Shown here one piece after another: positions 6,681-14,644 of a stretch of 17,643 nucleotides of DNA. The position numbers and the translations under genes are program-made. The stretch lies in the NCBI GenBank assembly GCA_027074135.1, contig JALTDM010000293.1:1-17643 (forward strand), in the 5' to 3' direction. The stretch is from Bacteroidales bacterium (lineage in GTDB: Bacteria > Bacteroidota > Bacteroidia > Bacteroidales > JALTDM01). The notes below the pieces were generated by a model. It did not search any database, had not been told where the DNA came from, and saw nothing but the letters and a program-made list of their open reading frames with translations. Position 1 is the first letter of the stretch; each line of letters starts with the position of its first letter.

Positions 6681-8093
6681 TTACTTATTAACTTTCACTT
6701 TGTAAGGTCCAATCATCTTTGAAGGATCAACCCATTCGTCAAATTGTTCTTCGGTTAGTAGTCCTAGTTCAATGGCAGCTTGCTTCAATGTTTTGTTTTC
6801 TGCATATGCTTTTTTAGCAATTTTAGCTGCATTTTCGTAACCGATATGTGTATTGAGTGCTGTTACAAGCATCAATGAATTATCAAGGTGTTTCTTTATG
6901 CTTTCTTTGTTCGGTTTTATGCCTACAACAGCTTTTTCTGTAAATGAAACGCAAGCATCACCGAGCAATCTTGCAGATTCAAGCACATTTCTTGCAATAA
7001 GCGGCTTAAACACATTAAGTTGGAAATGACCTTGCATACCTCCTGTTGTTACAGCCACATCATTGCCGATAACCTGTGCTGCAACCATTGTAATGGCTTC
7101 GTTTTGTGTCGGGTTTACTTTACCCGGCATAATTGAAGATCCCGGTTCATTTGCAGGAAGGATGATTTCACCAATACCACAACGAGGACCTGAGCCCAAA
7201 AACCTAATATCATTTGCAATCTTCATTATGGAAACCGCAAGTTTTTTCAATGCTCCCGATACACCAACCATTGCGTCATGAGCAGCGAGGGATTCGAATT
7301 TATTTGGTGCTGTTTTGAATGGCAATCCTGTAAAGTCGCTGATTTTTTTGGCTACGAGTTCTGCATAACCTTCAGGTGTGTTTAGTCCTGTACCTACTGC
7401 AGTACCACCAAGTGCCAATTCAGACAAGTGGTCGAGTGAATCTTCCAATGTTTTGAGTCCATGGTCCAGTTGTGCCACGTAAGCACTGAATTCTTGTCCG
7501 AGAGTAAGCGGAGTAGCATCCATTAAGTGTGTGCGTCCGGTTTTTATTATGTCTTTGAATTCTTCTGCTTTTTGAGCCAGGGCATCACGTAACTTCTTAA
7601 TACCCGGAATAGTTACCTCTACAAGCATTTTGTAGGTTGCAATGTGCATTGCTGTCGGGAAAGTGTCGTTAGAGGATTGGGATTTGTTTACATCATCATT
7701 TGGATGCAATATTTTTTTTGAATCGGTTAGCTTACCGCCTTTGAGTACATGAGCACGATTGGCAATTACTTCGTTTACATTCATGTTTGATTGTGTACCT
7801 GAGCCTGTTTGCCAGATTACAAGTGGGAAATGTTCATCAAGTTTACCCCCTATAATTTCTTCTGCAACTTGAGATATAAGTTCCATTTTATCCTTAGGCA
7901 ATACTCCTAATTCGTAATTTGCATGAGCAGCAGCTTTTTTTAAATACCCGAATGCTTTTATAATTTCTTTTGGCATAGAAGCAGGTTCTCCGATTTTGAA
8001 ATTGTCTTTGGACCTTTGAGTTTGGGCACCCCAATATTTGTCGGCAGGTACCTTAACTTCACCCATTGTGTCGTGTTCAATTCTGTATTCCAT
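6681..8093 (-). CDS. fumC: Fumarate hydratase, class II
   Basis: A 470-residue cytoplasmic enzyme that interconverts fumarate and malate without an iron-sulfur cluster, a homotetramer in known relatives. The superfamily signature GSSIMPGKVNP is present, with the catalytic serine in the loop at residues 319-320 (Ser318 in E. coli FumC). The active-site segment GRTHLMDATPLTLGQE (catalytic His in GRTH) and the HPNDDVNKSQSSNDTFPTA segment (second site and substrate loop) are complete. Length and collinearity with FumC are normal. In a fermenting Bacteroidota it would probably serve the reductive branch from malate to fumarate. It is transcribed alone: a -7 match lies 26 nt upstream and a terminator directly follows. 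Aspartase is a close relative, but the conserved segments fit FumC better. Confidence 0.95.
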   Translation of the reverse strand: MEYRIEHDTMGEVKVPADKYWGAQTQRSKDNFKIGEPASMPKEIIKAFGYLKKAAAHANYELGVLPKDKMELISQVAEEIIGGKLDEHFPLVIWQTGSGTQSNMNVNEVIANRAHVLKGGKLTDSKKILHPNDDVNKSQSSNDTFPTAMHIATYKMLVEVTIPGIKKLRDALAQKAEEFKDIIKTGRTHLMDATPLTLGQEFSAYVAQLDHGLKTLEDSLDHLSELALGGTAVGTGLNTPEGYAELVAKKISDFTGLPFKTAPNKFESLAAHDAMVGVSGALKKLAVSIMKIANDIRFLGSGPRCGIGEIILPANEPGSSIMPGKVNPTQNEAITMVAAQVIGNDVAVTTGGMQGHFQLNVFKPLIARNVLESARLLGDACVSFTEKAVVGIKPNKESIKKHLDNSLMLVTALNTHIGYENAAKIAKKAYAENKTLKQAAIELGLLTEEQFDEWVDPSKMIGPYKVKVNK

Positions 8094-8119
8094 AGTATTT
8101 TGGTTTTATAATTCAAATG

Positions 8120-8127
8120 CAAATATA
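8120..8127 (-). promoter_or_regulatory. -7 promoter element of fumC
   Basis: On the minus strand TATATTTG matches TAnnTTTG, 26 nt before the ATG at 8093. It shares the 128-bp divergent region with the promoter of the C69 dipeptidase gene. Confidence 0.5.
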
Positions 8128-8174
8128 AGAATGTGAAATTAAAAAAGAGTGTTGTTTAGCATTTTTTAAAAAAG

Positions 8175-8199
8175 TTGAATGAAAATTTAGTTATTTTTG
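8175..8199 (+). promoter_or_regulatory. Promoter of the C69 dipeptidase gene
   Basis: TATTTTTG (8192-8199) matches TAnnTTTG, 22 nt before the ATG. A TTG at 8175-8177 lies 14 bp upstream, shorter than the usual 17-23, so the -33 assignment is weak. Confidence 0.5.
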
Positions 8200-8221
8200 T
8201 GTCAAACAAAACTTAAAAGAG

Positions 8222-9901
8222 ATGAGAAAAATTTTATCTGGGTTAATATTAATTATTATTACTATGTTTTTTTATTGGCAAGATGCAAATGCATGTACAA
8301 ATTTTTTAGTAACTAAAGGTGCTACTACGGATGGCAGTACATTTATTTCTTATGCTGCTGATTCACATGTTTTGTATGGTGAACTGTATTATTATCCTGC
8401 TACTGATTATCCTGAAGGGAGTATGCTGAAAGTTTACGATTGGGATTCTGGTAAGTATCTTGGCGAAATACCTCAAGTTTCACATACTTATACTGTGGTT
8501 GGTAATATGAATGAGTATCAAGTAGCCATAGGAGAGACTACATATGGAGGACGAAAGGAATTACTTCATCAACCTAGTGCAAAAATGGATTATGGAAGTA
8601 TGATTTATATTGCATTGCAAAGGTCAAAAACAGCAAGAGAAGCAATAAAGGTAATGACTGATCTTGCAAATAAGTACGGTTATATAAGTGAAGGTGAAAG
8701 TTTTTCTATTGCGGATCCTAATGAAGTTTGGTATATGGAATTGATTGGTAAGGGAAAAGGTGAAAAAGGTGCTGTGTGGGTAGCACTCAGAGTTCCTGAC
8801 GGATATGTTTCTGCTCATGCAAACCAAGCAAGGATAACCACATTTCCATATCAAAAAGTAAATAAATGGGATGATCCTAATGCAACTTGCTTTAATTCAC
8901 CGGATGTAATAGAGTTTGCACGCAAAAAAGGTTGGTTCAATGGTAAAGATAAAGATTTCAGTTTTTCCGGTGTATATGCACCTGTAAATTTTGAAGGTGC
9001 AAGATTTTGTGAAGCAAGAGTTTGGTCAATGTTCCGTAAAGTAGCAGACGGAATGGATAAATACAAAAATTATGCAATGGGATTTGATTTAAGGCACAGG
9101 ATGCCTTTGTGGGTAAAGCCGCGAAAGAAATTAAGTGTAAGAGATATAATGGAAGTTATGCGAGATCATTTCGAAGGTACAGATATGGATATGACAAAAG
9201 ATATTGGTGCAGGTCCGTTTCATTGCCCGTATCGTTGGAGACCATTGGTATGGGAAGTAGATGGCAAAAAATATTTTAATGAACGGGCTGTTTCTACTCA
9301 GCAAACAGGATTTTCTTTTGTTGCCCAGATGCGTAGTTGGTTACCAAGGGAAATTGGAGGAATTATTTGGTTCGGAGTGGACGATACTTACAGTACGGTT
9401 TATACCCCTATTTACACTAGTATAACAAAAGTTCCTCATACATACGAAGTCGGAAACGGTAGTATGATGGAATGGTCAGATGATGCTGCTTTTTGGGTGT
9501 TTAATCAGGTGTCAAATTTTGCTTATTCGCGTTACGATTACATTATTCCGGAAATAAGAAAAGAACAACAAAAACTTGAAAGCAAGTTTGTAAACTACGT
9601 TACCGGAATTGACGAAGGTGCTTTAAAATTATATAAAAATGATAAAAAAGCTGCAATAGATTTCCTTACAAGATTTTCATGTGAAAATGCGGATAATTTG
9701 GTTTACCATTGGAGAGATTTTTATCATTATTTATTTATGAAATATATGGATGGTAACATAAAGGAAAAATCTGAGCCGAAACAGGGATACAAGTTTGTTA
9801 CTCCAAAATTGAAACAACCAGGTTACGGTGAAGAATGGTACAGAAGAATTGTAAAAGAAACCGGAGATAAGTTTTTGTACAGGGAAAACGAAAAGAAATA
9901 A
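8222..9901 (+). CDS. Secreted C69-family dipeptidase (PepD-like Ntn hydrolase)
   Basis: A 559-residue exported peptidase of family C69, whose members are N-terminal-nucleophile hydrolases cleaving dipeptides or related amides. Residues 1-24 form a signal peptide (MRK, a strongly hydrophobic core, then DANA). The next residue, Cys25, begins CTNFLVTKGATTDGSTF, the family's start in which Cys is the nucleophile. The AxA-type site (ANA) directly before Cys25 suggests that signal peptidase both exports the enzyme and uncovers the nucleophile. The -3 residue is Ala, not the Leu of a lipobox, so a lipoprotein is less likely. Further family segments include YGELYYYPA (52-60), NEYQVAIGETTYGGR and the HANQARI region near residue 200. 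The likely role is periplasmic peptide breakdown feeding amino-acid use; the true substrate is unknown. It is monocistronic, with a hairpin terminator 25 nt after the stop. Confidence 0.88.
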   Translation: MRKILSGLILIIITMFFYWQDANACTNFLVTKGATTDGSTFISYAADSHVLYGELYYYPATDYPEGSMLKVYDWDSGKYLGEIPQVSHTYTVVGNMNEYQVAIGETTYGGRKELLHQPSAKMDYGSMIYIALQRSKTAREAIKVMTDLANKYGYISEGESFSIADPNEVWYMELIGKGKGEKGAVWVALRVPDGYVSAHANQARITTFPYQKVNKWDDPNATCFNSPDVIEFARKKGWFNGKDKDFSFSGVYAPVNFEGARFCEARVWSMFRKVADGMDKYKNYAMGFDLRHRMPLWVKPRKKLSVRDIMEVMRDHFEGTDMDMTKDIGAGPFHCPYRWRPLVWEVDGKKYFNERAVSTQQTGFSFVAQMRSWLPREIGGIIWFGVDDTYSTVYTPIYTSITKVPHTYEVGNGSMMEWSDDAAFWVFNQVSNFAYSRYDYIIPEIRKEQQKLESKFVNYVTGIDEGALKLYKNDKKAAIDFLTRFSCENADNLVYHWRDFYHYLFMKYMDGNIKEKSEPKQGYKFVTPKLKQPGYGEEWYRRIVKETGDKFLYRENEKK

Positions 9902-9925
9902 AATAACGTATATCGTTTGAAGTTG

Positions 9926-9960
9926 AAAAGGCTGTTTGCTGCATGCAGGCAGCCTTTTTT
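9926..9960 (+). terminator. Bidirectional terminator between the C69 dipeptidase gene and asnB
   Basis: AAAAGGCTG (9926-9934) pairs with CAGCCTTTT (9950-9958), with an inner TGC/GCA pairing across the loop, followed by TTTTTTG on the plus strand. The opposite strand also ends its stem in TTTT, so it can stop asnB transcripts as well. Confidence 0.8.
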
Positions 9961-9969
9961 GTTTGCGGT

Positions 9970-11835
9970 TCAACCAAAATTCTTTTTCCACCACCATTGA
10001 AAAACAATATAAGACCATATTAAAGGTTGGTAACGTGTCGGGTTAGCGGATAATGTATAATCTTTTATTCGTGCAACTTCATTGTAATTGAAAATCGCTT
10101 GTGTTTTTATAAATTTTTCGGAAAATAAATCTTCAAAAGCCTTAAAATTGTTTTTTATGAACAGTGCAACAGGGATTTCAAAGCCGTGTTTGCTTCTGTT
10201 TATTACAGTTTCTGGCAATAAATCTGTAAATGTTTCTTTCAAAATTATTTTGCCTGCTTGACTGTTGAATTTTAAGTGAGATGGTATTTTTGATGCAAAT
10301 TCCACTACATTGTGGTCCAGGAAGGGCACTCTGACTTCCAATGAGTTTAGCATTGAGTAGTGGTCAGCTTTGTATAGCATATCATTTTGTAATACCAACG
10401 AAATGTCATTTAATAGCATTCCATCTGCATCGGGGTGTTCCAATACGGGCAGAAACATTTCCCGCTGTCGCAAGTTGTATATTTTGTTTACAGGTTTGTT
10501 TACAAAAAGTTTTTCGCCGACCAGTCCGCAGGAAAAGCAAGTCAAAGCTACATATCTTTCGGCAGGAGAAAGTCCTGATATAGCAGCAAGTTTTTTTATT
10601 TTTCTTATTGTATCGGCAAATTTATTGTTACGACCGCCTGTAGGAGGCAAAAACATTGAAATGAGTTTAGCAATCTTTGCTTTGTTCTTTTCTGCTAACA
10701 GAAAAGCCCTGTGCTTGTTATATCCGCCAAAGACTTCGTCGGCACCGTCACCTGACAAAATTACTTTCAAGTGCTTGGAAGTTTGTTTTGACAAATAATA
10801 AAATGCCAATGCGGAACTGTCGGCAAACGGTTCGCTTGTGTTGTCGAGAAACTCAAAAATAATATCGCTCAACTGTTTGTCATTCAATTCAAAAACGGTG
10901 TGATGTGAGCTTATGTGTTTTGCGGTTTCCAGAGCAAAAGGTGTTTCGTCATAATACGGATGTTCGGGAAAACCTATGTTGAATGTATATAAGTCTTTTT
11001 TGTATCTTGCAGCAAGTGCGGAAATTATTGAGCTATCCAGCCCCCCGCTTAAAAAAGTGCCTACTTCAACATCGGCAACCAACCGCCTTTTTACCGAATC
11101 TTCAAGCAGATTTTTAAGTTTTGTTTTTATTTCGTTGAGGTTATGGTTTTTTTTGGCCGAGTAAAGTTTTTCTTGGTAGTACCAAGTGTTTATTTCGACC
11201 TTGTTGCCATTGACAAACAGATACGCTCCTGCAGCTAATTTACGGAACCGTTCCAGAATGGTGAATGGCGAAGGGATGTAAGTGTTTTCAAGCAATGTTT
11301 TCAGCGAATATGTGTCAACTTTTTGATTGCCTGCGATTTGGGTAAGTGCTTTTAGTTCGGAGGCAAAAGCAAAAAAATCCCCGCCGTTGTAAAAATAAAG
11401 TGGTTTTATGCCAAATCTGTCTCTTGCAATAAAAACGGATTCACGCTTTTTGTCATAAATTGCAAGAGCAAAATCACCGTTAAGTTTATCTAACATTTTT
11501 TTGCCGTATGCGGCATAAAGTTTCAAAAGAACTTCGGTATCGCTTTGTGTCTTAAATTCAAAACCTTGCCGTGTCAATTCTTGGCGAAGTGAACGGTAAT
11601 TGTAAATCTCACCATTGAAAACAATGGAAAAGTTTTCATCTTCAAGTGGTTGGTTGGCATTATCCGAAAGGTCTATAATCGATAGACGTGTATGACCGAG
11701 AATTGCTTTTTTGTATGATTTAAAATCACATGCATCAGGTCCGCGGTGTTTTAGTGTAGATACGGCTTTGCTGACTTTTTCTTGAAAAGTGTCGTCATAA
11801 TTGTCAAAGAAAAAAACACCTGCGATACCACACAT
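9970..11835 (-). CDS. asnB: Asparagine synthetase (glutamine-hydrolysing), AsnB type
   Basis: A 621-residue two-domain cytoplasmic enzyme that makes asparagine from aspartate, ATP and glutamine. The N-terminal glutaminase domain starts at MCGIAG with Cys2 as nucleophile after Met removal, and shows RGPD (31-34), FNGEIYN (73-79), a conserved SDTE (98-101) and ARDRFG (137-142). The synthetase domain has the PP-loop SGGLDSS (263-269) and SGDGADEVFGGY (361-372). All catalytic segments are intact. Relatives of this length in Bacteroidota also include amidotransferases placed in polysaccharide clusters, but no such genes are next to it here. It is the last gene of the buk-gmk-asnB unit, starting 6 nt after gmk, and ends at the bidirectional hairpin at 9926-9960. 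Confidence 0.9.
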   Translation of the reverse strand: MCGIAGVFFFDNYDDTFQEKVSKAVSTLKHRGPDACDFKSYKKAILGHTRLSIIDLSDNANQPLEDENFSIVFNGEIYNYRSLRQELTRQGFEFKTQSDTEVLLKLYAAYGKKMLDKLNGDFALAIYDKKRESVFIARDRFGIKPLYFYNGGDFFAFASELKALTQIAGNQKVDTYSLKTLLENTYIPSPFTILERFRKLAAGAYLFVNGNKVEINTWYYQEKLYSAKKNHNLNEIKTKLKNLLEDSVKRRLVADVEVGTFLSGGLDSSIISALAARYKKDLYTFNIGFPEHPYYDETPFALETAKHISSHHTVFELNDKQLSDIIFEFLDNTSEPFADSSALAFYYLSKQTSKHLKVILSGDGADEVFGGYNKHRAFLLAEKNKAKIAKLISMFLPPTGGRNNKFADTIRKIKKLAAISGLSPAERYVALTCFSCGLVGEKLFVNKPVNKIYNLRQREMFLPVLEHPDADGMLLNDISLVLQNDMLYKADHYSMLNSLEVRVPFLDHNVVEFASKIPSHLKFNSQAGKIILKETFTDLLPETVINRSKHGFEIPVALFIKNNFKAFEDLFSEKFIKTQAIFNYNEVARIKDYTLSANPTRYQPLIWSYIVFQWWWKKNFG

Positions 11836-11841
11836 AATAAT

Positions 11842-12408
11842 TTAAGAGTTGAGGAATGACTTTACTTTTTCGGTAATTTCTTTTTTCGCCATTTCTATAT
11901 CATCGTTTATTAGCACGGTGTCGAATTTATCGATGTAGGTGAGTTCTTCTTTTGCCCTGGCAAGTCGTTTTTGCAACGATTGAGGAGTTTCCGTGCCGCG
12001 TGATTCAAGCCTTTTTTTCAACTCGTTGAATGAAGGCGGAGCTATGAAAATTGACAAAGCATTGTCGTCGAAATATTTTTTCAAGTTAAGACCGCCTTTT
12101 ACATCCACATCAAAAAGTATGTTGTAACCTTCGTTGAAAATTCTTTCAATTTCACTTTTCAGTGTTCCGTAAAAAATACCGGGGTAAACTTCTTCCCATT
12201 CTACAAAGGCGTTTTCTCTTAATTTTTGTTTAAAATCTTTTAGGGTTAGAAAATAATAATCCTTTCCGTTGATTTCACCTTCACGTGGCCCACGAGTTGT
12301 TGCAGAAACGGAAAATTTGAGCTTGAAATCTTTATTTGCCATAAGGTGTTTGGCAAGGGTAGTTTTGCCCGCCCCGGATGGAGCGGACAATATGATAACT
12401 TTTCCCAT
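11842..12408 (-). CDS. gmk: Guanylate kinase
   Basis: A 188-residue cytoplasmic kinase that phosphorylates GMP to GDP with ATP, essential for guanine nucleotide supply. The P-loop APSGAGKTT (residues 9-17) and the GMP-binding segment SATTRGPREGEINGKDYYF (36-54) are complete, as is FDVDVKGGLNLKK and the lid-region IFIAPPSFNELKKRLESRGTE. Length is normal. It sits 3 nt after buk and 6 nt before asnB on the same strand, so all three are probably one transcript driven from the buk promoter. No promoter of its own was found. Confidence 0.96.
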   Translation of the reverse strand: MGKVIILSAPSGAGKTTLAKHLMANKDFKLKFSVSATTRGPREGEINGKDYYFLTLKDFKQKLRENAFVEWEEVYPGIFYGTLKSEIERIFNEGYNILFDVDVKGGLNLKKYFDDNALSIFIAPPSFNELKKRLESRGTETPQSLQKRLARAKEELTYIDKFDTVLINDDIEMAKKEITEKVKSFLNS

Positions 12409-12411
12409 ATC

Positions 12412-13485
12412 TTAATAAACTTTCGGTTCGAGTTCTCCTCTGTAAACTGCAAGACCGTTAAGAGCCAATGCACTCATTTCGTCTTCTCCGGGAAATACTT
12501 CCATTGGTGCTATGTGGCTTGTTCTTTCTTTTACCCAGTCAACAAACATTTTACTTTTGGCTATTCCGCCGGTAAGAATAATTGCATCTACATCTCCTTT
12601 GAGAACGGCACCCAAAGCACCTATTTCTTTGGCAACTTGGTAAGCCATTGCTTCAAAATAAAATCTTGCTTCTTTATCGCCTTTTTCGGCTCTGACTTCT
12701 ACTTCGTAAGCATCGTTTGTGCCGAGATAAGCTACCAAACCACCACGTCCGGTAACCATTTTCTTTATTTCGTCTTTGGTATATTCACCACTAAAGCAAG
12801 TATCTATTACTTGATTTACAGGGAGTTGTCCGCTTCTTTCTGGTGAAAACGGTCCGTCTCCATTAAGTGCTTGGTTTACATCTACCACTTTGCCTTTTTT
12901 GTGAGCACCCACAGAAATACCTCCGCCAAGGTGAGCTACAATGAGGTTCAAATCTTCGTATTTTTTGCCTACTTTTTTGGCATAAGCACGAGCTACTGCT
13001 TTTTGATTGAGTGCATGGAATATGGATATTCTTTTAAAATGTGGGTGACCGGCTACCCTTGCAATGTCTTCCATTTCGTCAACTACAACTGGATCGGCAA
13101 TAAATGCCCTTGCTCCGGGTATGTTTTTTGCTATTTCGTGAGCCAAAATACCGCCAAGGTTACTTGCGTGTTCACCTTGCAGGTTGTTTTTCAGGTCGGT
13201 AAGCATTTGTTCGTTTACTTCATATACACCTGATTCTATAGGACGAAGAAGTCCGCCGCGTCCCATTACTATTTTAATTTCGTTTATGTTAATTCCTTTT
13301 GCTTTGAGTTCGTTTTCGATGATCTCTTTTCTGAATTCAAATTGGTCGGTAATTTTATCGAATTTTTTAAGATCTTCTGCATTATGTTTAATGTTTTCTA
13401 CAAAAACTTGTTTATCGTCTTCAAACACAGCCACTTTTGTTGAAGTGGAACCCGGGTTGATAACCAGAATTTTTACTTTGTCCAT
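12412..13485 (-). CDS. buk: Butyrate kinase
   Basis: A 357-residue cytoplasmic ASKHA-fold kinase that converts butyryl-phosphate and ADP to butyrate and ATP, or the reverse. The phosphate-binding start INPGSTSTKVAVF (9-21), GRGGLLRP (75-82), the ADPVVVDEM segment (130-138), HLGGGISVGAH (185-195) and the later TGGIAKS loop near residue 306 mark butyrate kinase rather than acetate kinase, which is about 400 residues. Branched-chain acids such as isobutyrate or isovalerate are known alternative substrates in the family. Its partner ptb lies just upstream but is separated by a strong terminator, and buk has its own -7 match at 13516-13523. It leads the buk-gmk-asnB unit. Confidence 0.93.
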   Translation of the reverse strand: MDKVKILVINPGSTSTKVAVFEDDKQVFVENIKHNAEDLKKFDKITDQFEFRKEIIENELKAKGININEIKIVMGRGGLLRPIESGVYEVNEQMLTDLKNNLQGEHASNLGGILAHEIAKNIPGARAFIADPVVVDEMEDIARVAGHPHFKRISIFHALNQKAVARAYAKKVGKKYEDLNLIVAHLGGGISVGAHKKGKVVDVNQALNGDGPFSPERSGQLPVNQVIDTCFSGEYTKDEIKKMVTGRGGLVAYLGTNDAYEVEVRAEKGDKEARFYFEAMAYQVAKEIGALGAVLKGDVDAIILTGGIAKSKMFVDWVKERTSHIAPMEVFPGEDEMSALALNGLAVYRGELEPKVY

Positions 13486-13515
13486 ATTGATTTATGATTT
13501 ATTTGGTTTGCATTA

Positions 13516-13523
13516 CAAAGATA
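13516..13523 (-). promoter_or_regulatory. -7 promoter element of buk-gmk-asnB
   Basis: On the minus strand TATCTTTG matches TAnnTTTG, 30 nt before the buk ATG. It lies downstream of the ptb terminator, so it could drive the three genes independently of ptb. No TTG is seen at the -33 distance. Confidence 0.5.
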
Positions 13524-13549
13524 AATAATTTTTAGATAATTTTTTGAGG

Positions 13550-13589
13550 CTATAAAATAAAAAAGCCGCCTTTATTTTTAGGCGGCTTT
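13550..13589 (-). terminator. Intrinsic terminator of ptb
   Basis: A perfect 10-bp stem (AAAGCCGCCT at 13562-13571, AGGCGGCTTT at 13580-13589) with an 8-nt loop is followed on the minus strand by TTTTTTATTTTAT. It is the strongest hairpin in the window and stands 11 nt after the ptb stop, cutting ptb off from buk. Confidence 0.88.
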
Positions 13590-13600
13590 GAGTAAATGCT

Positions 13601-14500
13601 TTATTCCGCTATTATTTTTGCAAGGGCAATAGACATCAGCTTACTTTTTTCGCTGTCTGCACGTGAAGTTAGAACAATAGGAACTTTTGCCCCCATAATT
13701 ACTGCTGCCGATGTGGAACCTCCAAGGAAATTCATTGTTTTATACATAATGTTTCCTGCTTCAATATCGGGTGTAAGTAATATATCGGCATCACCAGCCA
13801 CTTCGCTTACAATTCCTTTTGTTTGGGCAGCTTCTTTCGAAACGGCATTATCTAATGCAAGCGGTCCGTCTATTATGCAGCCTTTTATTTGTTTTCTTTT
13901 GTTCATTGCAACGAGAATGGCTGCGTCCATTGTTGCTTCCATTTTCGGATTGACCGTTTCTACTGCCGCGAGAACAGCTACTTTAGGATTTTTTATTCCA
14001 AGCTTATGATAAACCTTAACGGCATTTTCTACAATGCTGATTTTTTCTTGTAAGGTAGGTGCAATGTTCATAGCAGCGTCGGTGATACATACGAGTTTAT
14101 GGTAGAATTTGTTTTCCATTATTGCCACATGGCTCATTGTTGATTTGTCGCGGATACCTTTTTCCTTGTCCAATACAGCTTTTAGTAATGTGCTTGTGCC
14201 TACCAAACCTTTCATAAGGAAATCCGCTTTGCCTTCCCTTACAAACTTTACAGCAAGTTTAGAAGCGATTTTCGGGTCGGGTTCTTTAATCTTTTCACAT
14301 TCGCTTATGTCAAATTGTATTTCTTTGGCAATAGCATTTATTTTTTCGGTATCTCCAATAAAAATAGGAATTATGATTTTTTCTTCTACGGCTGCTTTTA
14401 CTGCTTCCAATACGTGCTTGTCTTCTGCTGCCGCAATTACTAACTTCCTTTCAGGTTTTTGTTTTGCTGCTTTCAGTATATCCGTTAACTTTTTAAACAT
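13601..14500 (-). CDS. ptb: Phosphate butyryltransferase
   Basis: A 299-residue cytoplasmic enzyme of the phosphate acetyl/butyryltransferase family, converting butyryl-CoA and phosphate to butyryl-phosphate and CoA. Family marks are the start LVIAAAEDKHVLEAVKAA (20-37), GLVGTSTLLKAVLDKE, DPDIEAGNI-type segment PDIEAGNIMYK (244-254) and the C-terminal SRADSEKSKL (279-288). Length of about 300 residues and the neighbouring butyrate kinase separate it from acetate-specific Pta (330 residues, encoded next door). Upstream there is a terminator after pta but no TAnnTTTG match, so its promoter is either unusual or it depends on read-through from pta. A strong hairpin follows its stop. Confidence 0.92.
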   Translation of the reverse strand: MFKKLTDILKAAKQKPERKLVIAAAEDKHVLEAVKAAVEEKIIIPIFIGDTEKINAIAKEIQFDISECEKIKEPDPKIASKLAVKFVREGKADFLMKGLVGTSTLLKAVLDKEKGIRDKSTMSHVAIMENKFYHKLVCITDAAMNIAPTLQEKISIVENAVKVYHKLGIKNPKVAVLAAVETVNPKMEATMDAAILVAMNKRKQIKGCIIDGPLALDNAVSKEAAQTKGIVSEVAGDADILLTPDIEAGNIMYKTMNFLGGSTSAAVIMGAKVPIVLTSRADSEKSKLMSIALAKIIAE

Positions 14501-14599
14501 AACAATAAGGTTTTCTTAATTTTGGTTGTGAAATTAGTGAAAATATTTTATCTGACATAAAAAAAAGGTTAATTAATTTTGTGTGTAAAGCGGAAATAT

Positions 14600-14637
14600 T
14601 TAAAATAAAAAACCGCCCCGTAGTTTGAGGGCGGTTT
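14600..14637 (-). terminator. Intrinsic terminator of pta
   Basis: AAACCGCCC (14610-14618) and GGGCGGTTT (14629-14637) form a perfect 9-bp stem around a 10-nt loop. On the minus strand the stem runs into TTTTTTATTTTA. It follows the pta stop by 7 nt and precedes ptb by about 100 nt. Confidence 0.85.
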
Positions 14638-14644
14638 AGGTGGT

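Noticed and set aside
8285..8299. Lipoprotein signal for the C69 dipeptidase
   Set aside because: The residues before Cys25 are DANA, without the Leu or other large aliphatic at -3 of a lipobox, and lipidation would block the catalytic Cys.
12346..12846. A 166-codon plus-strand open frame antisense to gmk and buk
   Set aside because: Both opposite genes have full family motifs, and this frame shows none and has biased aromatic and Cys content.
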